Origin: Mercenaria mercenaria
Lineage: Eukaryota > Mollusca > Bivalvia > Venerida > Veneridae
NCBI RefSeq assembly: GCF_021730395.1
Contig: NC_069361.1
Span: 77,757,001-77,821,000, forward strand
DNA: 64,000 nt
Direction: 5' to 3'
The stretch's first letter is position 1; each line of letters begins with the position of its first letter. A program made the translations under genes and the position numbers. Below the pieces are notes generated by a model. That model was not told the origin of the DNA and did not search any database. It worked only from the letters and a program-made list of their open reading frames with translations. Positions 11,514 through 23,790 of this stretch are shown here, in pieces.

Positions 11514-12769
11514 ACTATTACAAGGAACACTGGCTTTTTTTCTCTTTTAACCTTGTGGCGATTGAGACCGTCGAGAGTGATCTATTTATTTTATAATCGA
11601 TTTGATCTAAACTGTATCAATTAATCTCCATCATTTTTATTTTAATACATGGGACTATTATCATATTTCCTTTAATGTTTTCCTCTTGCCATTGTCATAG
11701 TTTGAATTTTCGATATGCAAGAACGAATTTTTTTTAAAAATACAAATTTATTCCTATACCTGAAGTAACTTCATTGATAAAAACGGAAAGAAATGTTCAT
11801 TAATTACATAATTTTATATGTTTTATTTTCAACATTATAATTCTTTGAACATGTGTAAATAATATTTTGTTTTAATTTTAGGTTGTTACAAATATTTACG
11901 TATCAACTAATGCTCAGGAAGCCATCCAGCTGTGTTACAGAAGGCCGATGGTTCTATCCAGACGCCCGCCAATGGAGACGTAATGCATGGAGGGCACCTG
12001 GGATCTTCCTCCGCCGTCAAAGGCTAGAAAGTCAGCATATGACCACATGTCGATGTGACGTTAAACAGAAAACAGACAGAAAAACTGTTGCCCATTCTAG
12101 AAAACAAGACTTGCTCAACTAGTATAAACTAACATTTTATGTAACTTATTAAAAAATACTTAGAATAAATATATTTATAAAAACACAGATATTGTTGCTG
12201 TTGAAAATAGGTTATCTTGGTCATCATTCTAATGTTAATTGATTGCTTGTCCAAACAAGAACATATTTGGGGTCTGTGAAACACAATGAATGTATGTTTA
12301 TCAAGTTTAGATTTTCTAATATTAGGGGCAAAGTGAAAGACTTCGAGTACACGTATGGTTTCTGACGTCAATCTAAAAAATAAAAATATAATTTAGAACA
12401 GGTCATATTTACATATATTTACAAAGTCCACTATATACTTAAAAGCATAGTGTGAAAATCCAATAAAAGTAACCGCAAACAAATAAAAAAAATCCATAAA
12501 AACAAACATACCATAACTAAAACACGCCTGTATGACCTATAAAGCCAATATTTTTATTCGTTAATTAGATACACTCCATCATTTTCTACATGAGTGAATC
12601 CCGTAAAGAGGAAAGTAAGGCGATAATTGTTGATGATATTGCGGTTGACTTTCGATCTATTTAAATTTTAAAGGAGTAGATTTAGTCAGTACGTTACCAA
12701 AATCCGGAATTATGTCCGTATTTTTTACGTATTGTTACGCTGCGTCGTTGAAGTTAATTGGTTACAAAG

Positions 12770-12777
12770 TATATAAA
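12770..12777 (+). promoter_or_regulatory. TATA box of gene B
   Basis: TATATAAA lies about 80 nt before the start codon. The surrounding block, including AATCTCTCAG and CATTGAATTTC downstream, is conserved in front of genes C, D and E. Further upstream all four share a block around CTACATGAGTGAATCCCG (about 12586 here) and a TACGTATTGTTACGCTGCGT-like block near 12728, which are candidate shared control sites. Confidence 0.7.
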
Positions 12778-12857
12778 ATGTAAATGAAATCTCTCAGAAA
12801 ACATTGAATTTCAGACCTCTCTCAAACGCAACTACCGTCAAATTGCGAAAAAGAAAA

Positions 12858-13947
12858 ATGAAATACATATTAGTGATCGCCATTTTCTGTGCTGTTCTTA
12901 GTTTTTCTGCTGCTGATAGGAAAAGGTAGGCATCTTATTTATGTTTTATGTGAAATGAACCTGCAAGATGATTATTTCGATACTTTATTTTTTAAATTTA
13001 TCAAAATACTAATTATTTTCTATAAGAAAAAAGTATATATTTCCAAGCGCATATAAAGACTTATGCTTTTTAAAGTAGAAATGGAATAATTATGAATATC
13101 CAAACATTGTAAGAAAATTCATGGACTCGATTTAATTTTTTGTTTCATAGTGGAACACTTTCAATGCCCTGTTTTGCCGTCTTCTTAGACGAGAGTTAGA
13201 TTGTTAATTTTCTAAACTTTCAACATTTCATCGTTGATTAAATTGATTTTTTCCTGAATTAATTGTTTTATATGTAATCAAACATATTATGACAATGATC
13301 AGTATTAAAATATTAATATAGATCTACGTATCACTCACCGGAATAAAACACTGCCACGGTTCTGTATGAAGCATATTCCAAAAAAAAAAACATTGGATAA
13401 TTTTATTTTATAACAATGTTGTTTACACATGTAATATTTCTGTCCCGCTTATTAACTGAATGTCATAATTACTTAATACAAGCACAGTCTACGTGGATGA
13501 TTTGAAACATTTTACTTTTATTACTATTTTTGAAGTTCTTGACTTTTATATTTTTTCTTGTCTACTTCCAGATGTTTTTGCAAGGCTGTTGCAGCCGACA
13601 ATCACAACAACGTCATCCATGATTTTAGCACCATTGCTGAGCATCGTAACTGGTTAACTGTTGGATGCAGACGACTTCACGGCTGTTCTAGTAAATGTGA
13701 CCAGAAAGTGAAAGAATGGGTGTGTAACCACCAAGCAGAGTGCAAAGCAAAGGCTATGGGCAAGCATGTTGTTCCTTACTATACAGCCAGTGTATGTGGA
13801 CATGGAGCAGGGAATAATCCCCGACCATGTGGATGTAACGAAGGCGGATTTAACAAAACAAGGAGGTGTCAGCTACAATGCATTAATAAAATATTCTCTC
13901 AAGGACACATTGCATTTCTGGACTGTTTGAATAAATGCATCGCATAA
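12858..13947 (+). CDS. Cys-rich cationic secreted protein, gene B (2 exons, intact)
   Basis: Exons are 12858-12925 and 13572-13947, with a 646-bp GT-AG intron that splits an Arg codon. The product has 147 residues: a signal peptide, MKYILVIAIFCAVLSFSAA, then DRKR, then a domain with 14 cysteines spaced as C-x-C, C-x4-C-x3-C, C-x5-C, C-x9-C-x-C, C-x3-C and C-x3-C, ending KCIA. An even count suggests up to seven disulfides. The mature part has about 19 Lys/Arg and 9 Asp/Glu, so it is strongly basic. The DRKR after the signal could be a proprotein-convertase site. AATAAA at 14038-14043 is the likely poly(A) signal. I do not recognise the family. Secretion, positive charge, many cysteines and tandem multiplication suit a defence, mucus or matrix peptide, but that is inference. 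Confidence 0.9.
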
Positions 13948-14634
13948 TAAATCCATGTTGTAATAAATTGTCAAACTGTTACTTTTTAAACGAATGAAAT
14001 GTTACTTATTTTGTTGATAAATTGTCCATTGTCGATGAATAAATTCTATTTTTGTGAAAAAATTTAGTCCCTTCTCAATCAAGGATTATTCCGAGCCCCG
14101 AAATTAGAATTATCCGATTTAGTACTATTATTAATGGTAGAAGTTTAGGTCGGAGAACTATCCCATTCTGACCCTTACAGTATGTATGTTATAAGTTATA
14201 AAATTAGATTCAAAATCAATACAAATAAATGATACTTAAAATGTTATATCATAGCCTTTAAGACCATAACTTTGTACAAAATATTATAATACACAAATCT
14301 CAAGTACAAAGAATGTTGCGTTCCAGCAGTTTCCATCGCCTGTTCTAAAAAAATAATTTGGTTCTTTATCAATACGGTTTTACGTAAGCACGGAGGTTTG
14401 CAGTTACACTCGGCTGTTTCAAAAAGGTGTCATATATGGAAATGAACTATTTCATATAAGTTTTTTAGTCATTTTTAGAGCTTAGCCGTTTTGAATGAAA
14501 TACGTTCTTGTCCCAAGGGATATGTTTTGTAGTTACAAAAAGGACATATGCTCTTCAGTGTTGAACTCTTGCGGTATGCATCCTTCTTGCAAAGTATACG
14601 TGTTGTCAGGGACAACAGTGGGGCCTATTCTGAT

Positions 14635-17600
14635 GATACTTTAGATTTCTACATCCTGAGGACGGCCGTCCAGCAAAGAAACAGAATAGATGAGAATAAC
14701 ACATCATGAAATATTTTTCAGTAACTTATATTCTAATTGCGCTGAAGGAATGGATTGTGACTCTAGTAAGCTTGCACTCATGTGTGAAAACTCGTGATTT
14801 TTATAAGTACTTTATTTGTTAATGAATAGTGGAAATTAGGTCTTGAATTTCTGAACTAGCTGAACTTTTTTCCTAAACTGGCAAAATGCCTTTTATAAAA
14901 GTACCAGAATGTGTGTTCAAATCTGTTTTATTTGTTTTATGATTGACAAGATGGCAATGATATCGCTTGAGTACGAAGATTGGGTCAAATCATGTTACAT
15001 GATGGGTGAAAATGTTGACTTGTGGGGTAAAGTGTTGATTCTTGTGATGCTCGAACCCTCTACTTCCGGGATGAACGGCCGACACCTTAACCGCAAGACA
15101 ACCGCTCCATTTACCTATATTTTCTTGACGAGTAACTTCCTCACAACAAAAATGTTCTAACACTCGAAGGCTCTGGCTTCGTATGTGAACAGGATTAACA
15201 TAAAAGTATCACAGCAGAAGACTTTTGTTTGGTGATTTGACCATGTGCGGTCAAAGCTTTCAGTTGCAACTGAAGTAATAATTGTTTAGAGGTAACTAGT
15301 TGTTCATGCAAAAGATGATACATATTTGTGATCATGTAACATCTCTAAATAATGAAGTATAGCAAGAAACCAGTAAATAAAGATATAATAATTAAATAGA
15401 ACATTTTAACTTTTCATCACAATAAAGCTTTTCAAGAAATATGGATTGACCATACTGATACTTAACTATATCAAAATAAAACAATTTGGATGCAATGTTT
15501 TTTCTTGAGTTTTTCACATACAAAGAAAAACAAAAGAACAAAGCTTATTTTTTTATTTTAAATATGAAAAATAGAACCATAAAGTCCCCCAATACAGCTT
15601 TATTTCAACTGAAGGATAAATGGAGTTGCGATTTGCATGTCGTCTTAGAGCAAACATTTGTACCAAATAACGAGTGGGCATGAAATGCTGCCTTTATATC
15701 ATTTGATCTGAAGACAATGTACAACCATACATGTGAACCGAAATGACTGAATGTTGCATTCCACATGTGGTCTCATAATGACTAAACATTTGTGGCAAGT
15801 TATTTTATAATCCTTCTAGGGGATAAAACTATACAGAGCGGACACGATTTTGCGACAGACGGACGGACGACAGGAACAAAAAAAAAACATATCTCCCATA
15901 AAAATTTAGTCAGACATACTCATCACCTCTAGGTCAATAAAGAATGAAGATCAAACAGAACATTACATGGTTTATAATGTATGTACGCAAAAGTGTACTG
16001 TTTAAAAAAGGAAGACATTTTTGACATAAGTCCAGACGGATGTACAGACAGACCGATATGTAACGTTACATAACTCAATGCAAATGCATCACTTGACCCT
16101 GTGAGTAAGCATGAATCAGTTTACACATAAACATGTTTCTCGAATGAAATAAAGAATAAGTTCTAACTAAAATAGCTATTTGTCTTAATGGCGGCCAGTT
16201 TAACTGCTCTAAATAAAGAATTCCAAATAGCTGTGACCTTGGCCTTTACAGCCAAAAGTTTTATATTGTCCCAAGCTACTGTTGTACAAAACTTGATACT
16301 TTGGTCCAGCCTGTCTAGATCTTTCGAATTTTGTACTCTACTAAATTGGTTTTATGAGCATTTACTCGTCACAAGATAAAACAGAGTTATATACAGACTA
16401 AACGGCATATAGCATTTAACTACAAATACCAACATTTTAAAAACAACTCTCCATAGTTATTTGATTTTACGTTGTTGTAAATCATCCCACCCTGTCTGTC
16501 ACTGGGTTGGTTATTACCACGAGTGTCATTGTACGAATTACCACCATTTATTTAGTTAAAGCCTCCACGCCTGTCACTGTTTCCCCGAACACTACACTAT
16601 TAGAATCACTTTTTTTAAACACGCGCGAACCCCTTATCACCAAATTATTCTGATTTAAGACAATTAGAATGGTCCGGAAATCGTCTAACATTCTTCGCTC
16701 AGACAAAGACACATCATGGTTAATAAAAACATTGCTATACTGCCGACTTTCTTCCAACCTCTTCTTCCGCTGCATAACCTTGCGTTTGTCACTATGCAAT
16801 TTGAACCGTGCGATTACCACACCTGGTTTCCTTGAGTCCCGGTTCTTTATCCGCTCCGCTTTCTCACATTCAATCCCTATTACCTTCAAGCCACCTTTAA
16901 ATATAGCATTGACTTTGTTGACAGTGTTTTCAGAAGCAGCTGATTTGAGCTCCCGGAAGACAGCATTCAAAGAAATGTCCTCCTGGTCATTAGATTTAGC
17001 AGATACACTTGAAATTTTGTCATCATTATTGGTCAATTCTGCTGCTACCTCAGCATGAATATCACGCTCGCTTAACATTGTGTGTATGTCGTGAATATAA
17101 AGTGTTTATCTTTAGTGAAAAAATATGCAAGCAAACAAGACGGATGTCTAGATAATTTTATTTTGCAAATGTTTAAAATGTTAATCAAAACACTTCACAA
17201 TGAGTTCAGTAACAACACCTATTTAACATTCTCGCATACCAGGGGTCTATCATGGTTCCCTACTTCGTCTCGGGATTTTGACGAACCTGATGGATGGCAA
17301 TGATATTTAAATAATGCTTTGACATTTTTTAAGAGATGATAAATGATTTACTTTCAACTTATTGCGAAATCTTTATGAAGCGAATGCAAGGCTGTGTGCC
17401 ATGTTCCGAAATAATTAATAAAGGATATTTGTTTATTTTATTATAAGATCAAAATATATATTCACTGTGTAAATAAAACCTGTTGAATGAATATGATGTC
17501 GTCTTCACGAGTGAAAGACATTGCCGTCTTACATGTACACTAGACCGATTTTCTTTTTATAACATATATTTTAATGGTTTACAGAGTTACCCCTTATTGT

Positions 17601-17690
17601 CACATGTATTTTCCAGTACTGCCTCGGAACAGGATGCTGTGGGTTGGCTCCCTAACAATGTTATACCAAAGACATAAATATGGAGTTCAG
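14635..17690 (+). repeat. Palindrome left inner arm (partner 20860-24925, reversed)
   Basis: This arm is repeated in reverse to the right of pseudogene C. Shared landmarks in mirror order are CTGAGGACGGCCGTCCAG near 14657, TGACTCTAGTAAGCTTGCAC near 14759, the SINE-like GGTTAAGG/ATCACAAG block, the LINE ORF1 frame, and CCTCGGAACAGGATGCTGTG near 17623. The right arm keeps about 740 bp (roughly 23790-24528) absent here. That extra piece resembles flanks at 3.1 kb and 38.2 kb, so it was probably lost from this arm. The inner boundary near 17690 lies inside a SINE piece (ACCAAAGACATAAATATGGAG). Confidence 0.85.
16548..17078 (-). mobile_element. LINE ORF1-like frame, left copy
   Basis: A continuous 176-codon frame starts at MLSERDIHAEV. 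Its middle reads KPGVVIARFKLHSDKRKVMQ, followed by NVFINHDVSLSERRMLDDF. This resembles the RNA-binding core of non-LTR retrotransposon ORF1 proteins: a basic β-strand segment followed by 'neDLs.eRr.ml..fr'. No reverse transcriptase follows nearby, so the element is a fragment. It survives as an open frame in both palindrome arms. Assignment rests on motif likeness only. Confidence 0.55.
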
Positions 17691-18794
17691 CATCTCTGTT
17701 GACCTAGTAGTGACGGATACCACCAGGAATGAGGTGTCGAGTTTCATAATTGATCTAATTTACAGATTATACTGTATCAACTTTCTTCCAGCATTTTTAC
17801 TTCAGTGCATGATGAATTCCAGTTATTTCCTGTATGATTCCCCTTTTGCAGTTGTCATAGATATATTATACTTATATTTGATTTAGATTCATAGATAAAA
17901 CGAAATGAAAATGGGTAGTTAATTCTTATTATTTTTATAGATTTATTTTTCCACTTTATAAATCTAAATTATAAATAAATTGAACGTGTGTAAATATATC
18001 TTGTATCTTAGAAAAAAAAATTAACTCGTTTAAACAAACATTTCTTATGTACGTTATGATGTAAATCATATTAGATAAATCTCAGAATATAAATATTTCA
18101 TATTTACATTATAAGAAAACAGCTTTCATTATTTATTGATGTAAAAGTGATCTTTATTTTTAGCGAATATTGATCTTCTATGCAAACATGGACAACTTTT
18201 GGGTTTGTGGAACACACTGAAATTATAATTATATACAAAATTATAAAATTATTGTATTAAAACAAATATTTTTCATATGACCAGAATTCCTTGTAATCAA
18301 TTATGAAATATTATATATCCATTGTTATACCGATATTGACCACATGGTTTTAGACTACAATCTAAAAAATGTCATGACATAGGATAGGTAATAGCTGATA
18401 ATACAATTTGGAAAGTTCACTATTATATTGAGGAAACATAGTGTGTAAATCCGTTAAAACAATTACAGACAAATAAAAACATTTCATAAGAAACAAAATA
18501 AACCATAACAAAAACACACCTATATGAACTGTGAAGTAAACAGTTTTGTTGATTAATTAAAACACTCCATCATTCTCTACATGAGTGAATCCCGAAAAGA
18601 GGACAGAAGGCGGTACTTGTTGATGATAACTTGTTTATATCCGGCATTACACCGCATTTTAACGTATTGATACGTTGCGTGCTCCTTTAAATTCAATTTG
18701 GTATTAATGTATATAAGATGTATATAAAAGCTCTCAGGAAACACTGAATTTCAAGCCTCCCTCAAATGAAACAACGGCCATCAAACTAGATATC
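17690..18794 (+). repeat. 5' flank of pseudogene C, direct copy of the 5' flank of gene E
   Basis: From CTCTGTTGACCTAGTAGT at about 17694 the sequence runs parallel to 39003-40106 up to the start codon, including the poly-AT stretches, the CTACATGAGTGAATCCCG block and the TATA region. Both copies begin exactly after a SINE fragment, which marks the left end of the duplicated gene unit. Confidence 0.8.
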
Positions 18795-20353
18795 ATGAAA
18801 ACTTATTAGAGATCGCCCTTTTCTGTGCAGTTCTAACTATTTCTGCTGCTGACAGAAAATGTAGGTTTTGTTGGTGGTTTATTTGCTACATTTATTTCAA
18901 ATTTGCAATTCGTTCTGTAAAACCAATCCTGCAAAATTGTTATTTGGACAATATAGCTTTCTAATTCATCAAAATATTTATCATTTAATTAAGGAATTAA
19001 ACATATTGCCTGAAATGTTTCACTCATTAGATGTTTTTTCTATGCGATAAGTCTATAAAACTAGAAAAACAGATTAATTTCAATGCCCTGTTTTTCTGTG
19101 TTTAGGTGAATCTTAGATTGTTAATCAAATTTTCTACATTTCGTTGGGGATTAAAACAATTTGTTCATGAACTAGATTTTTCCATATGTTAGCAGTTATG
19201 CCTGGCAATTATTCAGTACTGGGAAAAATAACACTGCTATCACATCGTGCTGAAGTATTTATAAATATGGCCACATTCACAAATTGTTCTCTTTCATTGC
19301 CATTTTTCGATTAAGATTTAAAAAATTACGTTTTAACTTATTTTCAGAATTTTGTGACAAGTATCTGGTAACAAAAGAATATTACGTTATTGTCAGAAAT
19401 ATATGTTTAATCGGAAATGAACTTAAAACCTAACATTAACTAAAAGATGTCAAAAATTTTAAGACTATTTTCCTTTTAAATTGCAATGTTTTGGCATTGC
19501 AATGTTTTGGCGATGAAAATTTTTGAAAGTTACGTTTTTAACTTATTTTCATTTTTTTAGCATACCCTCATTTTTTTCAGGTGACAACAGAATACAGTTT
19601 TTTTTAGGAAATTTATTTTGAAATTATAACAAATTGAATTAAATTACTGAAAAGAGGATCTTATATTTGTTTCAGTTAAAAGAGTTGTACCGAATATTCA
19701 TTTATAAAACAATAAATGTGCAGACAACTTTTCACACTCTTAGTCATGGTGCAAACTGCCGAATATGCAGCTGTTCCGTATAAAACATACTTCAAAATAG
19801 GTATTTTCATACTATTATTCTATCGACGATTTTGTTGAAATAAATAATATTTCGATGTAAATACGAAGATAGACACCTTTCGTTATTGAATGTCATAATT
19901 ACATAATTGAAGCACACATGTTTTTAAAGAGGTCATTGAATTTTATATTTCAAATTTTCGTCCTTTTGCAGGTGCTCCTGCAAGGCTGTAGCAGCCGACA
20001 ATCACAATAACGCACTCCACGATTATAGCACCATCGCAGAACATCGTCACCGTTGGTTAACTGTTGGATGCAGACGACTTCACGGCTGTTCTAGTAAAAG
20101 TGATCAGAAAGTGAAAGAATGGGTGTGTAACCACCAAGCGGAGTGCAAAGCAAAAGCTAGGGGCAAGCATGTTGTTCCTTACTACACTGCCAGTGTATGT
20201 GGACATGGTGCCGGCAATAATACCCGACCATGTGGATGTAACTAGGACGGATTCAACAAAACAAGGAGGTGTCAGCTGCAATGTATTAGTAAAATATTCA
20301 GTCATGGACATGTTGCATTTTTAGAGTGTTTAAATAAATGCATCGCAAAGTAA
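18795..20353 (+). pseudogene. Cys-rich family gene C, pseudogene
   Basis: Both exons are recognisable: about 18795-18860 (signal-peptide exon) and 19972-20353, separated by an intron with a GT donor and TTTTGCAG acceptor. The signal exon no longer reads in frame from its ATG. The second exon has a one-codon insertion, a cysteine changed to serine after GCSSK, and an internal stop before the last four cysteines. A secreted product of the family type is therefore unlikely. The intron (about 1.1 kb) is homologous to that of gene A and to the outer parts of gene E's intron, but lacks the foldback found in A. The TATA region and 3' UTR are still present, so a transcript is possible. Confidence 0.85.
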
Positions 20354-20689
20354 ATCAATATTGTAATGAATTGTCAAACTATTATTTCTTATACAAATGA
20401 ATGTTATTTATTTTTATGAAAATGTGTCCATTGTCGTTGAATAAATTTTATTTCTGTGAAAAAGAATTCGTTCCTTCTTATTACTAAATTTTTTTCAGCC
20501 CCGAAATTAGGGTTATCCTATTTATTATCATTATTAGTGGTAGTAGAATTATTGGTCGGAGAACTACCCCATGTCGACCCTTACACTTTGTATGATTTAA
20601 AGTATAGAAATAGATTCAAAATACATACGAATGAATAATAGTCAAACTGATATATCGTAGGCTCATAATGCTTTTGTTTAAAATAGGCC

Positions 20690-20905
20690 GTGTGTGTGTG
20701 TTCGGGTTTAACGTCTTTTTCAACAATTTTTCAGTCATATAAATTGTAGCAGTGAGCACAATGTCCAACTTTATAGTGCTGCCACGCCATAGACACGTGA
20801 TACCCAACCCAGTCACATTATACTGACACCGGGCTGACCAGTACTAGTACTATCCTCTTAGCTCCATATTTACGTCTTTGGTATAACATTGTTAGGGAGC
20901 CAACC
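20690..20905 (-). mobile_element. SINE body fragment at palindrome inner boundary
   Basis: The stretch with TAGTGCTGCCACGCCATAG, CACCGGGCTGACCAGTACTA and ACGTCTTTGGTATAACAT is the reverse of the SINE body seen in plus orientation at 28660-28860. The palindrome's inner edge falls inside it. Confidence 0.6.
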
Positions 20906-21094
20906 CACGGCATCCTGTTCCGAGGCAGTACTGGAAAATACATGAGACAAGAAGGGGTAAATCTGTAAACCATTAAAAATATATGTTATAAAAAGAAAAT
21001 TGGTTTAGTGTACATGTAAAAAACAAAGACAAATATCAAACAGGGAATGCCACGCAGTCTCCTCAAAACGAAACCCTCAGCACGCAGACGCGTG

Positions 21095-21143
21095 CACCAC
21101 ACACACACACACACGCACACGCACACGCACACGCACACGCACA

Positions 21144-21178
<35 letters not shown>
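21095..21178. repeat. (CA)n / (CACG)n microsatellite
   Basis: About 80 bp of alternating CA with CACG units, present only in the right palindrome arm. Frames read through it are artefacts. Confidence 0.95.
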
Positions 21179-21750
21179 CCAACACATTAGGACAAAACGA
21201 ACAAACAAAGGAACACACACACCCACACGAAGCCAACACATCAGGACAAAACGAACAAACAAAGGAACACAGTGGGGCACCGCCTTGGAACGGTCAGTGG
21301 CCAAAACACCACTGGGGAGCTTAAACCGGTTTATGGTGCGCACCCAAGGACGGCAATGTCTTTCACTCGTAAAGACGACATCAAATTCACTCAACATGTT
21401 TTATTTACACAGTGAAATATATTTTGATCTTATAATAAAATAAACAAATATTCGTTATCAATTATTTCGGAACATGGCACAAAGCCTTGCATTCGCTTCG
21501 TAAAGATTCCGCAATAAGTTGAAAGTAAATCATTCATCATCTCTTAAAAAATGTCTAAGCATTATTTAAATATCATTGCCATCCATCAGGTTCGTCAAAA
21601 TCCCGAGACGAAGTAGGGAATCATGATAGACCCTTGGTATGCAAGAATGTTAAATATGTGTTGTTACTGAACTCATTGTGAAGTACTCTGTTTTGATTAA
21701 CATTTTAAACATTTGCAAAATAAAATTATCTAGACATCCGTCTTGTTTGC

Positions 21751-22329
21751 TTGCATATTTTTTCACTCAAGATAAACACTTTATATTCACGACATACACA
21801 CAATGTTAAGCGTGATATTCATGCTGAGATAACAGCAGAATTGACCAATAATGATGACAAAATTTCAAGTGTATCTGCTAAATCTAATGACCAGGAGGAC
21901 ATTTCTTTGAATGCTGTCTTCCGGGAGCTCAAATCAGCTGCTTCTGAAAACACTGTCAACAAAGTCAATGCTATATTTAAAGGAGGCTTGAAGGTAATAG
22001 GGATTGAATGTGAGAAAGCGGAGCGGATAAAGAACCGGGACTCAAGGAAACCAGGTGTGGTCATCGCACGGTTCAAATTGCATAGTGACAAACGCAAGAT
22101 TATGCAGCGGAAGAAGAGGTTGGAAGAAAGTCGGCAGTATAGCAATGTTTTTATTAACCATGATGTGTCTTTGTCTGAGCGAAGAATGTCAGACAATTTT
22201 CGGACCATTCTAATTGTCTTAAATCAGAATGATTTGGCGATAAAGGGTTCGCGCGTGTTTAAAAAAAGTGATTCTAATAGTGTAGTGTTTGTGGGAACAG
22301 TGACAGGCGTGGAGGCTTTAACTAAATGA
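21751..22329 (+). mobile_element. LINE ORF1-like frame, right copy
   Basis: Mirror copy of 16548-17078. The protein body is nearly identical (NDDKISSVSAKSNDQEDISL; VFINHDVSLSERRMSDNF) with a handful of substitutions. A 4-bp deletion next to the original start (AAGCGAGCGTG against AAGCGTG) puts the ancestral ATG out of frame. The open frame now reaches an ATG further upstream, giving 192 codons with an unrelated N-terminus. Confidence 0.55.
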
Positions 22330-23704
22330 ATGGTGGTAATTCGTACAATGACACCCGTGGTGATAACCAACCAAGTGACAGACAGGGTGGGATGATTTAC
22401 CACAACGTAAAATCAAATAGCTATGGAGAGTTGTTTTTAAAATGTTGGTATTTGTAGTTAAATGCTATATGCCGATTAGTCTGTATATAACTCTGTTTTA
22501 TCTTGTGACGAGTAAATGCTCATAAAACCGATTTAGTAGAGTACAAAATTCGAAAGATCTAGACAGGCTGGACCAAAGTATCAAATTTTGTACAACAGTA
22601 GCTTGGGACAATATAAGACTTTTGGCTGTAAAGGCCAAGGTCACAGCTATTTGGAATTCTTTATTTAGAGCAGTTAAACTGGCCGCCATTAAGACAAATA
22701 GCTATTTTAGTTAGAACTTATTCTTTATTTCATTCGAGATACATGTTTATGTGTAAACTGATTCATGCTTACTCCCAGGGTCAAGTGATGCGTTTGCATT
22801 GAGTTATGTAACGTTACATATCGGTCTGTCTGTACATCCGTCTGTACTTATGTCAAAAATGTCTTCTTTTTTTAAACAGTACACTTTTGCGTACATACAT
22901 TATAAACCATGTAATGTTCTGCTTGATCTTCATTCTTTATTGACCTAGAGGTGATTGGTATGTCTGACTAAATTTTTATGGGAGATATGTTTTTTTTTGT
23001 TTCTGTCGTCCGTCCGTCTGTCGCAAAGTCGTGTCCGCTCTGTATAGTTTTATCCCCTAGAAGGGTTATAAAATATCTTGCCACAAATGTTTAGTCATAA
23101 TGAGACCACATGTGGAATGCAACATGCAGTCATTTCGGTTCACATGTATGGTTGTACATTGTCTTCAGATCAAATGATATAAAGGCAGCTTTTCATGCCC
23201 ACTCGTTACCTGGTACAAATGTTTGCTCTAAGGCGACATGCAAATCGCAACTCCATTTATCCTTCAGTTGAAATAAAGCTGTATTGGGGGACTTTATGGT
23301 TCTTTTTTTCATATTTAAAATAAATTATAAGCTTTGTTCTTTTGTTTTTCTTTGTATGTGAAAAGCTCAAGAAAAAATATTGCATCCAAATAGTTTGATT
23401 TAGTTAAGTATCAATATGGTCAATCTATATTTCTTGAAAAGCTTTATTGTGATGAAAAGTTAAAATGTTCTATTTAATAATTATATCTTTATTTACTGGT
23501 TTCTTGCTATACTTCATTATTTAGAGATGTTACAGGATGACAAATATGTGCACGCTCACATCATCTTTTGCATGAACAACTAATCACCAAACAAAAGTCT
23601 TTTGCTGTAATACTTTTTATGTTTATCCTGTTCACATATCAAGCCAGAGCCTTCTAGTGTTAGAGCATTTTTGTTGTGATAAGTTACTCGTCAAGAAAAT
23701 ATAG

Positions 23705-23790
23705 GTAAATGGAGCGGTTGTCTTGCGGTTAAGGTGTTGGCCGTTCATCCCGGAGGTAGAGGGTTCGAGCATCACAAGGATCACGACGAA
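23705..23790 (+). mobile_element. tRNA-like SINE head
   Basis: GGAGCGGTTGTCTTGCGGTTA and GGGTTCGAGCATCACAAG have the spacing of RNA polymerase III A and B boxes. A truncated mirror copy lies at about 15045-15110 in the left arm. Too diverged from a cloverleaf to be a tRNA gene. Confidence 0.5.

Larger units (their letters stand above)
11990..14632 (+). repeat. Inverted segmental duplication carrying gene B (partner 33212-35905)
   Basis: The segment, with gene B, its promoter and both flanks, is repeated in reverse orientation at 33212-35905 with gene D. Similarity includes introns and non-coding flanks, for example CGTAAGCACGGAGGTTTGC near 14380 against its reverse near 33450. The outer edge lies in a SINE-type tail (TTAAC followed by a GTCATATGTTGACTTTCTAG-like block), after which the two sides differ. 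Confidence 0.85.
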
